The notes: a model not told the origin generated them from the sequence alone. Shown: positions 1 to 4,664, counted from the first letter of the stretch. The stretch is 7,778 bases of DNA from a bacterium (GCA_027310325.1 DAIDBB010000444.1:1-7778), one strand, 5' to 3'. Numbers and translations: made by a program.

Positions 1-2
1 TA

Positions 3-65
3 CCTGCAGAGCATAAAGAAGTAAACCTGTATCACGGCGAATCTGCCCTTCTCAAACAAACATAA
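3..65 (+). CDS. C-terminal tail of an upstream gene (partial)
   Basis: One frame stays open from the window edge for 20 codons and stops at TAA 63-65. It ends in residues ESALLKQT, and the stop runs directly into the terminator stem that begins at 64, a common arrangement at gene ends. A second frame ends sooner, at TAA 22-24 (…SIKK), and cannot be excluded. Too little is visible to name a family, so function is unknown. Confidence 0.35.
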   Translation, partial: PAEHKEVNLYHGESALLKQT

Positions 66-95
66 AGGGGCTATGGAAATTTCCATAGCCCCTTT
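64..95 (+). terminator. Perfect 32-bp palindrome, probable terminator
   Basis: The arms AAAGGGGCTATGGAAA and TTTCCATAGCCCCTTT match over all 16 bp. The plus-strand 3' side continues into the T-rich stretch AATTATTTATTC, so it probably ends the upstream gene whose stop codon overlaps it. The minus-strand side is also T-rich, so it may work in both directions. The U-tract is not a clean run, so termination efficiency is uncertain. Confidence 0.65.
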
Positions 96-163
96 AATTA
101 TTTATTCTATAAAACTTAAAAACAATTATTCATCAAAAAAAATTTAGTTCTATTAAGAATATC

Positions 164-192
164 TTGACTTTTATGGGGGGGGGTAAAATGAT
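164..192 (+). promoter_or_regulatory. Promoter-like site with a G9 tract in the spacer
   Basis: TTGACT (164-169) matches the -35 consensus at five of six bases and lies downstream of A-rich sequence. A 17-bp spacer gives a weak -10, AATGAT (187-192). A much better -10, TAAAAT (184-189), is only 14 bp away. The spacer contains nine consecutive G (175-183). Tract slippage would change the spacing: three more G would place TAAAAT at 17 bp. The site would drive the small membrane protein gene at 219. Activity is inferred. Confidence 0.45.
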
Positions 193-253
193 TCGCAAAA
201 AAATGGAGGTGTAAAATTATGACTGATATTAATACAGTTAATTCGCAAAAAAA
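191..253 (+). repeat. 13-bp direct repeat flanking the start codon
   Basis: ATTCGCAAAAAAA occurs at 191-203, just before the ribosome binding site, and again at 241-253, inside the gene. The copies are offset by exactly 50 bp. The second copy continues to eight A and is where the reading frame breaks. It may reflect a local duplication or be coincidence in AT-rich sequence. Confidence 0.5.
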
Positions 254-565
254 ACTACCAATGGTAAATCTATTGTTTGGTTGATTTTATCATTTATTGC
301 TTCGATTGTCGCTCTAATGCTTATAGTCAAAGGCGAAAAAAGTTATGGTTTTGGAAAACTTGCCTTGGGGTTCATTCTTTCGGCGCCGCTTTCATTTATC
401 GCAGCTTTGGTGGGCGATATGCTAAGAAAAATAGCCATGCCAGACGCATTTTTTAGTTCGGGAATGGGCGATACACTAAAAAAGAAATTGTTCTGGGCAA
501 TTGGTCCTCAAGTAATTGGCCTTTTATTGGCACAGGGCGTTGTTTGGGGAATACTTATAAAATAA
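219..565 (+). CDS. Small three-helix membrane protein, frame broken at an A8 tract
   Basis: GGAGGT (205-210) lies 8 bp before ATG 219. This frame reads MTDINTVNSQKK and then stops at TGA 282-284. The -1 frame is open from the A run to TAA 563-565. Its residues give three hydrophobic segments: one around SIVWLILSFIASIVALML, one around ALGFILSAPLSFIAALVG, and one around IGPQVIGLLLAQGVVWGILI. The frames join at A247-254. One extra A, or a -1 shift on A AAA AAA (248-254), yields a continuous 115-residue protein. I chose 219 because only it has a ribosome binding site; the open frame alone would begin at TTG 281, inside the first helix. No family is recognised and no function is claimed. The gene is more AT-rich than its neighbours, suggesting transfer. 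It may be a real frameshift, a sequencing error, or recoding. Confidence 0.6.
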
Positions 566-592
566 TTACCTTATTGACAGAGGAATTTTGCC

Positions 593-871
593 TTACTTCC
601 CGGCGTGCATCTCCTCTTCGACCTTCTCGGCAAGGAACATCTTAAGAAGCGACTGATAAGGCACATCCCTCTTATTGGCGAGGGCCTTAAGATGCTCGAA
701 GAGCGATTCCGGGAGCCTTATGGAAATGGTCCTGGTGGATGGCTTGAGATTCGGGAATACCGCTTTTCTGGCCTTCGAGTAATCGATATACTCCGTCGAG
801 TCGTGGGCAGCCCAGAACTCCCTCTCCTCTTCCTCATTCCTGAACTTTGGCACTTTTTTCAATTTCTTCAT
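593..871 (-). CDS. CopG/ribbon-helix-helix antitoxin, partner of BrnT
   Basis: This 92-residue protein should neutralise the adjacent toxin and bind the operon's own promoter. The N-terminal half has the pattern VPKFRNEEEEREFWAAHDST at residues 7-26, typical of the CopG-type antitoxins that accompany BrnT toxins (COG5304-like). Residues 46-87 form the ribbon-helix-helix: a TRTISIRLP strand that would enter the DNA groove, followed by two helices. Its ATG (869-871) lies inside the end of the toxin gene, a 38-bp overlap that implies translational coupling. AAGGA precedes the start at normal distance. It fills the role of BrnA but seems to belong to the sister CopG family, so I leave the symbol blank. 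It converges with the membrane protein gene, with only 27 bp between them and no terminator visible. Confidence 0.88.
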   Translation of the reverse strand: MKKLKKVPKFRNEEEEREFWAAHDSTEYIDYSKARKAVFPNLKPSTRTISIRLPESLFEHLKALANKRDVPYQSLLKMFLAEKVEEEMHAGK

Positions 872-1163
872 AGGCTTTCCTTTCTTTCCTGTTCATGTCC
901 CTTGCTGATATTACCCTTATTTTGTTCTTTCTTACAGTAAAGACGATAAAAAGGGACCTTTCGTTGTCGGTCTTGCCCAGTGCATAGTACCGGTCTTCCG
1001 ACCGGGAATGGCCCGCGTCCTCTCGTACGAGAACTGGGGTATTAAAAAAGACCTCTTCGCACTCAATGTGGCTTACGCCGTGCCTTTCCAGGTTCTTGGT
1101 GAAATTCCCCCTGTCCCATTCAAACCCCTCTACTTTAGATGGTATTTCATCCTCTTTGGCCAT
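834..1163 (-). CDS. brnT: BrnT family toxin (RelE-fold ribonuclease)
   Basis: The 109-residue product has the family layout: FEWD at residues 14-17, HGVS at 28-31, SEDRYYALGKT at 55-65, and a C-terminal IRVISARDMNRKERKAYE block at 82-99. In characterised BrnTA systems the toxin is a RelE-like ribonuclease that inhibits translation and is held by its antitoxin; that activity is inferred here from family membership. The toxin comes first in the operon, as usual for brnTA. I start at ATG 1161-1163 because the longer open frame to 1301 would run through the promoter and add 46 low-complexity residues. There is no good ribosome binding site: the predicted transcript starts only about 7 bases upstream, so translation may be nearly leaderless. 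Confidence 0.9.
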   Translation of the reverse strand: MAKEDEIPSKVEGFEWDRGNFTKNLERHGVSHIECEEVFFNTPVLVREDAGHSRSEDRYYALGKTDNERSLFIVFTVRKNKIRVISARDMNRKERKAYEEIEKSAKVQE

Positions 1164-1166
1164 ATT

Positions 1167-1185
1167 GTATATTACCAATATATAC
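1167..1185. promoter_or_regulatory. Inverted repeat over the toxin operon -10, candidate operator
   Basis: GTATATTACCAATATATAC can be read as two overlapping inverted repeats: TATATT-3 bp-AATATA (1168-1182) and GTATAT-7 bp-ATATAC (1167-1185). It covers the -10 box and the expected transcription start of brnT. Ribbon-helix-helix antitoxins of this class usually repress their own operon by binding such sites, so this is a natural candidate. Binding is inferred. Confidence 0.5.
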
Positions 1186-1205
1186 AAATAAGCCCCGCCT
1201 GTCAA
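1177..1205 (-). promoter_or_regulatory. Sigma70 promoter of the toxin-antitoxin operon
   Basis: On the minus strand, TTGACA (1200-1205) is a perfect -35 and TATATT (1177-1182) matches the -10 at five of six, with a 17-bp spacer. Transcription should start near 1170, about 7 bases before the brnT ATG. Confidence 0.8.
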
Positions 1206-1241
1206 TCCCTGTTTCAGGGCATTTTCCCGCCTCGATTTTCC

Positions 1242-1270
1242 TCTTTTACGGTCCCGGCCCGTGCTATAAT
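1242..1270 (+). promoter_or_regulatory. Promoter of the helicase gene
   Basis: TATAAT at 1265-1270 is a perfect -10. The -35 is poor: TCTTTT at 1242-1247 gives a 17-bp spacer, and TTTTAC at 1244-1249 a 15-bp one. The site lies 25 bp before the first ATG, in the gap shared with the divergent toxin operon, and implies a short 5' leader. Confidence 0.5.
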
Positions 1271-1295
1271 ACATGGCCCTGACACCCTTTAAAGG

Positions 1296-3278
1296 ATGCA
1301 TGAAGTGTTCCTGAAATCTCTAAATAAGCTCCAGCTCGAGGCGGCTACCTTTGGGGCCGGCCCGCTCCTTGTCCTTGCCGGCGCCGGCAGCGGCAAGACC
1401 AAGGTATTGACCTCCCGCATAGCCCACCTGATATTGAACGGAAAGATGGAGCCCAAAAAGATACTTGCCGCCACGTTCACGAACAAGGCCGCAAGGGAGA
1501 TAAAGGAAAGGCTCGTGCCGTTCATAGGGGAGCGGACCGAAGAGCTCTGGGCAGGGACTTTCCATACGATAGGCTTAAGGGTGCTCCGCGAGGAGAAAAA
1601 GGCGGCAGGCGACGCCGCGGAGCTGACCATCTACGACGAGGAGGAGCAGGATCTTCTTATAAGGCTCGTCATGTCGGAGATGTCGATAAACGAAAGGGAT
1701 GTCCCGTACAAGGCCGCCCGGTTCGAGATAAATATGGCGAAGAATAGCGATCTCGGCCCCGAGGATCTCGCCTGCAAGAGCAAACACCTCTTCGCCGACG
1801 TAATAGCGGCGATATACCGGGAGTACGAAAAGAGGCTTGCCGCAATGAACGCCCTCGACTTCGGCGACCTCATCTGCAAGCCCCTCAAGCTCTTCAGACA
1901 AAGGCCCGAGGTCCTCGAAAAATACCGGGAGCGGTTCGACCATATCCTTGTAGACGAGTACCAGGACACGAACGGGAGCCAGTACCGGCTTACGAAGACC
2001 CTTGCCGGGAAAAAGAGGAACCTGTTCGCGGTCGGCGACCCGGACCAGTCGATATACGGCTGGCGCGGGGCGACTATCGAGAACATCCTCAACTTCAAGG
2101 CCGACTACCCGGAGGCCCGGATAATAAAGCTCGAACAGAACTACAGGTCCACCGGGAACATACTCTCGGCGGCCAACTCGGTAATTAAGAATAACGGCGA
2201 GAGGCTCGAAAAAACGCTCTGGACAGATAACCTCGGCGGCGAGCCCGTACACTACGAGGAGTGCCTTAACGAGTACGGCGAGGCGCGCTTCGTCGTAGAC
2301 CGCGTGAGGAACCTTATGGCCATGAACCCCGGAACGGGCTACAGGGACTTTACCGTGCTATACAGGACCAACACCCAGTCCCGGCCATTCGAGGAGATGT
2401 TCTTCGAGGAGGGGGTGCCGTACACGATAGTCGGCGGCTACAGGTTCTTCGACAGAAAAGAGATAAAGGACGCCCTCGCCTATCTCAAGGCCCTCCGGAA
2501 CCCGGACGACTCGCTCAATTTCCTGCGCATCATAAACGTCCCCCCCAGGGGCATAGGCAGGGCCGCCCTCGAAAAGGCGCATTCTATAGCTAGGGCCGAA
2601 AACCTGTCGCTCTACGGCGCGTTCAGGCGCGGCGTTGAAGACGGCGTATTCAAGAACGAATCCGTAAGGGAATTCATCGGCACGTTCGAGAACCTTCGGT
2701 CAGAGATCTCCGTCAGGCCGCTCCACGAGTTCACGCGCCGCGTCCTCGACCTTACGGGCTACCTCGACATGTGGGCCGAGAAAAAGACCGAGGACGCGGC
2801 GGAAAGGATAAAGGGCCTCGACGGGCTGGTGGCCGCCATAAAGAACTATGAGGCCGGGAACCCGAAGGCGACGCTCGCGGATTATCTCAACCTCGTGTCG
2901 CTCATGAGCGACGCCGACTCGTATGAGGACAAATACAACAGGGTGACCCTCATGACCATCCACTCGGCAAAGGGGCTCGAGTTTCCCTATGTGTTCATGG
3001 CGGGCATGGAAGAGGGGCTCTTCCCGCACAAAAGGTCCATAGACGGCGAGACCGTCGAGGAGGAAAGGCGGCTCTGCTACGTGGGCATGACGCGGGCCAG
3101 AAAGGAGCTTTACCTCCTGTCGGCGAAACAGAGGGCCTCGGGAAAGGAGACGAACACCGCCGCGCCTTCGAGGTTCCTTAAAGAGATAGACCCGGCGTTT
3201 ATAAGGGTGAAGGAGCCTCCGCCCGAAGGCAGGGCCGAGGACCACATAGCGAAGATAAGGAAGCTCCTGGGGTCGTAA
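1296..3278 (+). CDS. uvrD: UvrD/PcrA/Rep family superfamily 1A DNA helicase
   Basis: An ATP-driven 3'-5' DNA helicase of the repair and replication-restart class. All motifs are present in order: Q motif (LNKLQ, residues 9-13), Walker A AGAGSGKT (28-35), Ia TFTNKAA (60-66), Ib GTFHT (87-91), II VDEYQDT (219-225), III VGDPDQSIYGWRGA (246-259), IV LEQNYRS (279-285), V TIHSAKGLEFPYVF (554-567) and VI EERRLCYVGMTRARKEL (589-605). At 660 residues it is shorter than UvrD or PcrA (about 720) and near Rep; the tail after about residue 625 lacks a recognisable C-terminal Tudor-like RNA-polymerase-binding domain. AAAGG abuts ATG 1296 with no spacing, whereas GTG 1305 sits 8-9 bases from AAAGGA. The true start may therefore be 1305, removing three residues. 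Which of UvrD, PcrA or Rep it replaces cannot be settled from sequence alone. Confidence 0.93.
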   Translation: MHEVFLKSLNKLQLEAATFGAGPLLVLAGAGSGKTKVLTSRIAHLILNGKMEPKKILAATFTNKAAREIKERLVPFIGERTEELWAGTFHTIGLRVLREEKKAAGDAAELTIYDEEEQDLLIRLVMSEMSINERDVPYKAARFEINMAKNSDLGPEDLACKSKHLFADVIAAIYREYEKRLAAMNALDFGDLICKPLKLFRQRPEVLEKYRERFDHILVDEYQDTNGSQYRLTKTLAGKKRNLFAVGDPDQSIYGWRGATIENILNFKADYPEARIIKLEQNYRSTGNILSAANSVIKNNGERLEKTLWTDNLGGEPVHYEECLNEYGEARFVVDRVRNLMAMNPGTGYRDFTVLYRTNTQSRPFEEMFFEEGVPYTIVGGYRFFDRKEIKDALAYLKALRNPDDSLNFLRIINVPPRGIGRAALEKAHSIARAENLSLYGAFRRGVEDGVFKNESVREFIGTFENLRSEISVRPLHEFTRRVLDLTGYLDMWAEKKTEDAAERIKGLDGLVAAIKNYEAGNPKATLADYLNLVSLMSDADSYEDKYNRVTLMTIHSAKGLEFPYVFMAGMEEGLFPHKRSIDGETVEEERRLCYVGMTRARKELYLLSAKQRASGKETNTAAPSRFLKEIDPAFIRVKEPPPEGRAEDHIAKIRKLLGS

Positions 3279-3299
3279 CGCCGCGCCGGGGTTTTATTT

Positions 3300-3390
3300 T
3301 CACCCTTTTCTAAAGGTGGAAAAAGGGGGATTATAGGATAACCATAATCTCCCCCAACCCTCTTTAGGAAAAAGGGGAATCCTAAAAAAG
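3300..3390. repeat. Hairpin-forming intergenic repeat-like element
   Basis: This C/G-run-rich stretch contains two hairpins. GGGGGATTAT (3325-3334) pairs with ATAATCTCCCCC (3344-3355) with two unpaired bases. TTTAGGA (3363-3369) pairs with TCCTAAA (3380-3386). CCTTT/AAAGG-like blocks recur on both sides, giving it the look of the extragenic repeats scattered through many environmental bacterial genomes. Only one copy is visible here, so the dispersed nature is inferred. Confidence 0.45.
3320..3355 (-). terminator. Candidate terminator of the DUF488 gene
   Basis: Read on the minus strand, GGGGGAGATTAT and ATAATCCCCC form a stem around a nine-base loop, followed by TTTTTCC (the A run 3320-3324 on the plus strand). 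This matches an intrinsic terminator for transcripts leaving the DUF488 gene, although it lies about 230 bp beyond that stop codon. The helicase gene running the other way has no strong terminator of its own. Confidence 0.45.
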
Positions 3391-3399
3391 TACAACGCA

Positions 3400-3580
3400 G
3401 TATAAAGGCATTTATTACATTCGCCCCTCAGCAGCAACCCGAGACTTTTTAATACTGGCGTAATACGAACGTAAGAAATGTCTTTAGACGAGGCGGACGA
3501 CGGGGAAAACCGCAGGCGTACTTTTAGAGTACGTCGAGGATTTTCCGAGGAGGACAACAACGTATAAAGGCATTTATTAC
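3400..3580. repeat. 181-bp element bounded by 19-bp direct repeats
   Basis: GTATAAAGGCATTTATTAC occurs exactly at 3400-3418 and 3562-3580, and each copy is itself nearly palindromic. The sequence just beyond them is also similar (ACATTCGCC versus ACGTTAGCC). Between them lies a perfect hairpin, CGTACT-TTTAG-AGTACG (3517-3533), inside a wider GGAAAA/TTTTCC pairing, and a small GTCT-TT-AGAC hairpin (3480-3489). No transposase is present. A MITE-like or other dispersed repeat is the simplest reading. A minus-strand open frame through it (3560-3300) has no protein-like character. Confidence 0.55.
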
Positions 3581-3587
3581 GTTAGCC

Positions 3588-3947
3588 TTACCTCGCGGCG
3601 AGGTCCTTTTCGAGCATCTCCTTCAGGATCTCCCTGTGGCAATGTTCGGCAGCCTTGCACGCACAGAGTATGGTCACGTTCCCGTGTGTCCTTATTATCT
3701 CTTTAAGCTCTTCGTAGGCCTTCTTTTTCTCTTCGCTCTCGAACTCGTCCCTGTAGCTTTTGACGAACTTCTCCCAGCCGAGCTCCTTACCTTTCCACTT
3801 CTTTATGAGGCCGGGCCCGGCGCCGAGGCCCTTTAGCCAGTATCCGGCCTTCTCCTTCTTTACGCCCCTCGGCCAGTACCTTGTGACGAGCACCCGTGCC
3901 CCGTCGTCCTTTGATACGGGATCATATACGCTTTTTATCTTTATCAT
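3588..3947 (-). CDS. DUF488 family protein (YeaO-like)
   Basis: The 119-residue protein belongs to the DUF488/COG3189 family, which includes E. coli YeaO. The N-terminus has KSVYDPVSKDDGARVLVTRYWPRG (residues 5-28), where the V-YDP, D-G-RVLV-R-WPRG pattern is diagnostic. It is followed by an SYRDEFE-type helix and a C-terminal strand VTILCACKAAEHCHREIL (91-108). The three cysteines in that last segment are worth noting as possible metal or redox ligands. The biochemical role of the family is not established. The length is normal. The start ATG (3945-3947) has only a weak GGGA upstream, and a 36-bp palindrome ends 11 bp before it. The gene converges with the helicase gene across a repeat-filled gap. 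Confidence 0.85.
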   Translation of the reverse strand: MIKIKSVYDPVSKDDGARVLVTRYWPRGVKKEKAGYWLKGLGAGPGLIKKWKGKELGWEKFVKSYRDEFESEEKKKAYEELKEIIRTHGNVTILCACKAAEHCHREILKEMLEKDLAAR

Positions 3948-3958
3948 ATTTCATCCCG

Positions 3959-3994
3959 CGCGGCCCCTTCCCGCCCGGGCGGGAAGGGGCCGCG
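3959..3994. repeat. Perfect 36-bp GC palindrome next to a start codon
   Basis: The 18-bp arms CGCGGCCCCTTCCCGCCC and GGGCGGGAAGGGGCCGCG pair without a mismatch or loop. Neither strand has a T run after it, so it is not a normal intrinsic terminator. It ends 11 bp from the DUF488 start codon, so in that gene's transcript it would be a very stable hairpin just ahead of the ribosome binding region. It could also be a protein-binding or cruciform site. Confidence 0.8.
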
Positions 3995-4023
3995 GCTTTA
4001 TCTGGCAGGATGCGGAAAACCCT

Positions 4024-4138
4024 TTGAGAGAACCTTTTTGGCGCTGCGCACGGCAATTGTTTAACGTACCTCAAAAAGGACGTTATTCCTGATAATTCAT
4101 TGAGCGAATTGCCGTCCGCACGGACAAGCTTCTCTCAA
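4024..4138. other. Nested inverted-repeat unit with a possible pseudoknot
   Basis: The outer arms TTGAGAGAA (4024-4032) and TTCTCTCAA (4130-4138) pair perfectly. The middle arms 4045-4058 and 4107-4120 pair over 13 bp (TGCG, then ACGGCAATT) with a single C-C mismatch. An inner hairpin pairs TAACGT (4062-4067) with ACGTTA (4080-4085). CAAAAAGG in that inner hairpin's loop (4072-4079) is fully complementary to CCTTTTTG (4033-4040), which would make a pseudoknot. No open frame explains the segment. It could be a structured RNA or a folding DNA element; no known RNA family was recognised. Confidence 0.5.
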
Positions 4139-4159
4139 CTCGGACTTTAATAGAAAAAT

Positions 4160-4193
4160 TGAAGAACTCCGCATAAATGGCGGAGATTCTTCA
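4160..4193. repeat. Hairpin, 13 bp with one bulge
   Basis: TGAAGAA followed by CTCCGC (4160-4172) pairs with GCGGAG (4180-4185), a bulged A, and TTCTTCA (4187-4193). The loop is seven bases. It is the third of the inverted repeats in the gene-free stretch 3948-4486. Confidence 0.65.
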
Positions 4194-4200
4194 TGGCAAG

Positions 4201-4268
4201 GAATGGTCATTTGTATTGCCCGCCTTGACCCGCCCTTAAAAGGGCGGGATTGCGGCGGGCTACCATTC
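4201..4268. repeat. Three-level nested hairpin
   Basis: Three perfect 7-bp stems lie one inside another: GAATGGT (4201-4207) with ACCATTC (4262-4268), GCCCGCC (4218-4224) with GGCGGGC (4254-4260), and CCCGCCC (4229-4235) with GGGCGGG (4242-4248) around TTAAAA. The two GC stems are similar enough to swap partners, so alternative folds are possible. No T run follows on either side, which argues against a plain terminator. Confidence 0.65.
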
Positions 4269-4319
4269 AGTTCTTCCTGACAACCCCCCCCAAAAAAAAA
4301 GGGGGTCTTGTCAGGAACT
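4269..4319. repeat. Hairpin with a C8-A9-G5 core
   Basis: CCTGACAA (4276-4283) pairs with TTGTCAGG (4308-4315), flanked by AGTT (4269-4272) with AACT (4316-4319). Inside, a run of eight C (4284-4291) can pair with five G (4301-4305) around nine A. It directly abuts the previous hairpin. The homopolymers are prone to slippage and sequencing error, so their exact lengths are unsure. Confidence 0.65.
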
Positions 4320-4337
4320 AAAAGTCTTTGAAGGTCT

Positions 4338-4480
4338 GGGGAAGGGGGAAAACCCTTCTACAGTTCGGCAGCTCGCCGACTCACGAAGTGATAAGGCGAG
4401 CTATAAAAATAATTAATTTCCCCCCGATTGAAGCCGTCTAAGATGGATTCAGCAAGTTTCCCCCAAAAGGGTTCTTCCCC
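4338..4480 (+). other. Three-way-junction element, candidate structured RNA
   Basis: The closing stem pairs GGGGAAG (4338-4344) with CTTCCCC (4474-4480) and AACCCTT (4351-4357) with AAGGGTT (4467-4473), with six bases bulged. Two arms branch off: AGCTCGCC/GGCGAGCT (4370-4402) with an inner TCAC-GAA-GTGA, and 4429-4451 with a CCGTC/GATGG core. The second arm needs a G-U pair that exists only in plus-strand RNA, a weak hint of strand. GGGGGAAA (4344-4351) can instead pair with TTTCCCCC (4457-4464), which would open the closing stem. The right edge stops 6 bp before the stop codon of the cysteine-rich gene. No known RNA class was recognised. Confidence 0.45.
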
Positions 4481-4486
4481 ATCCTG

Positions 4487-4606
4487 CTAGGTCTTTTCCC
4501 CTTTGCAGGTGCATTCCGAGGATTTTTTCTTACAGCCGCTGCATACCCCGTTCTCTATCGGTGCGCCGCATTTCTTACATGGCGTACATCCGCATGTCTG
4601 ACACAT
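4487..4606 (-). CDS. 39-residue cysteine-rich, zinc-ribbon-like protein
   Basis: A short gene with an excellent ribosome binding site, AAGGAGGT (4611-4618), four bases before ATG 4604-4606, ending at TAG 4487-4489. The product has nine cysteines in 39 residues: C2, C5, C7, C10, C13, C22, C25, C32 and C34. C10-x2-C13-x8-C22-x2-C25 (CKKCGAPIENGVCSGC) is a classic four-cysteine zinc-ribbon spacing. The N-terminal CQTCGC and C-terminal CTC add further metal- or thiol-binding potential. It is rich in lysine near the C-terminus and has no signal peptide, so it is probably cytoplasmic. It has its own promoter at 4694-4722. Similar tiny proteins are usually left as hypothetical. Metal storage, metallochaperone or nucleic-acid binding are all possible; none is shown. 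Confidence 0.8.
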   Translation of the reverse strand: MCQTCGCTPCKKCGAPIENGVCSGCKKKSSECTCKGEKT

Positions 4607-4627
4607 AAGCACCTCCTTTTTGTTTTT

Positions 4628-4664
4628 CCGGAAGGGAATCTCCATTCCGGCGGCATGAGGCCGC
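4628..4664 (-). promoter_or_regulatory. Hairpins in the 5' leader of the cysteine-rich gene
   Basis: CCGGAA (4628-4633) pairs with TTCCGG (4645-4650), or alternatively GGAAT (4635-4639) with ATTCC (4644-4648). Next to this, GCGGC (4650-4654) pairs with GCCGC (4660-4664). They lie in the roughly 80-base leader between the predicted promoter and the ribosome binding site and might modulate translation. Regulation is speculative. Confidence 0.3.

Noticed and set aside
1164..1301. Longer N-terminus of the toxin, starting at 1301
   Set aside because: It would translate through the TTGACA/TATATT promoter and its inverted repeat, and BrnT proteins begin near the FEWD motif.
1575..3245. Long minus-strand open frames opposite the helicase
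   Set aside because: The plus strand encodes every helicase motif in order; the opposite frames are compositional by-products.
3279..3300. Terminator directly after the helicase gene
   Set aside because: GGGGTTTTATTTT is T-rich, but the only stem before it is a three-base-pair CCG/CGG hairpin, too weak to call.
3300..3560. 86-codon minus-strand open frame in the repeat region
   Set aside because: It spans two hairpin elements, has low-complexity repeat-derived residues, and shows no ribosome binding site or family resemblance.
3400..3580. CRISPR array from the repeated 19-mer
   Set aside because: There are only two copies, 143 bp apart, without regular spacers or cas genes.
4370..4402. Group II intron domain V or tRNA-like arm
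   Set aside because: The hairpin is about the right length for domain V, but lacks the catalytic AGC triad arrangement, the GNRA loop and the bulge; there is no reverse transcriptase nearby and no cloverleaf with CCA or TΨC loop.
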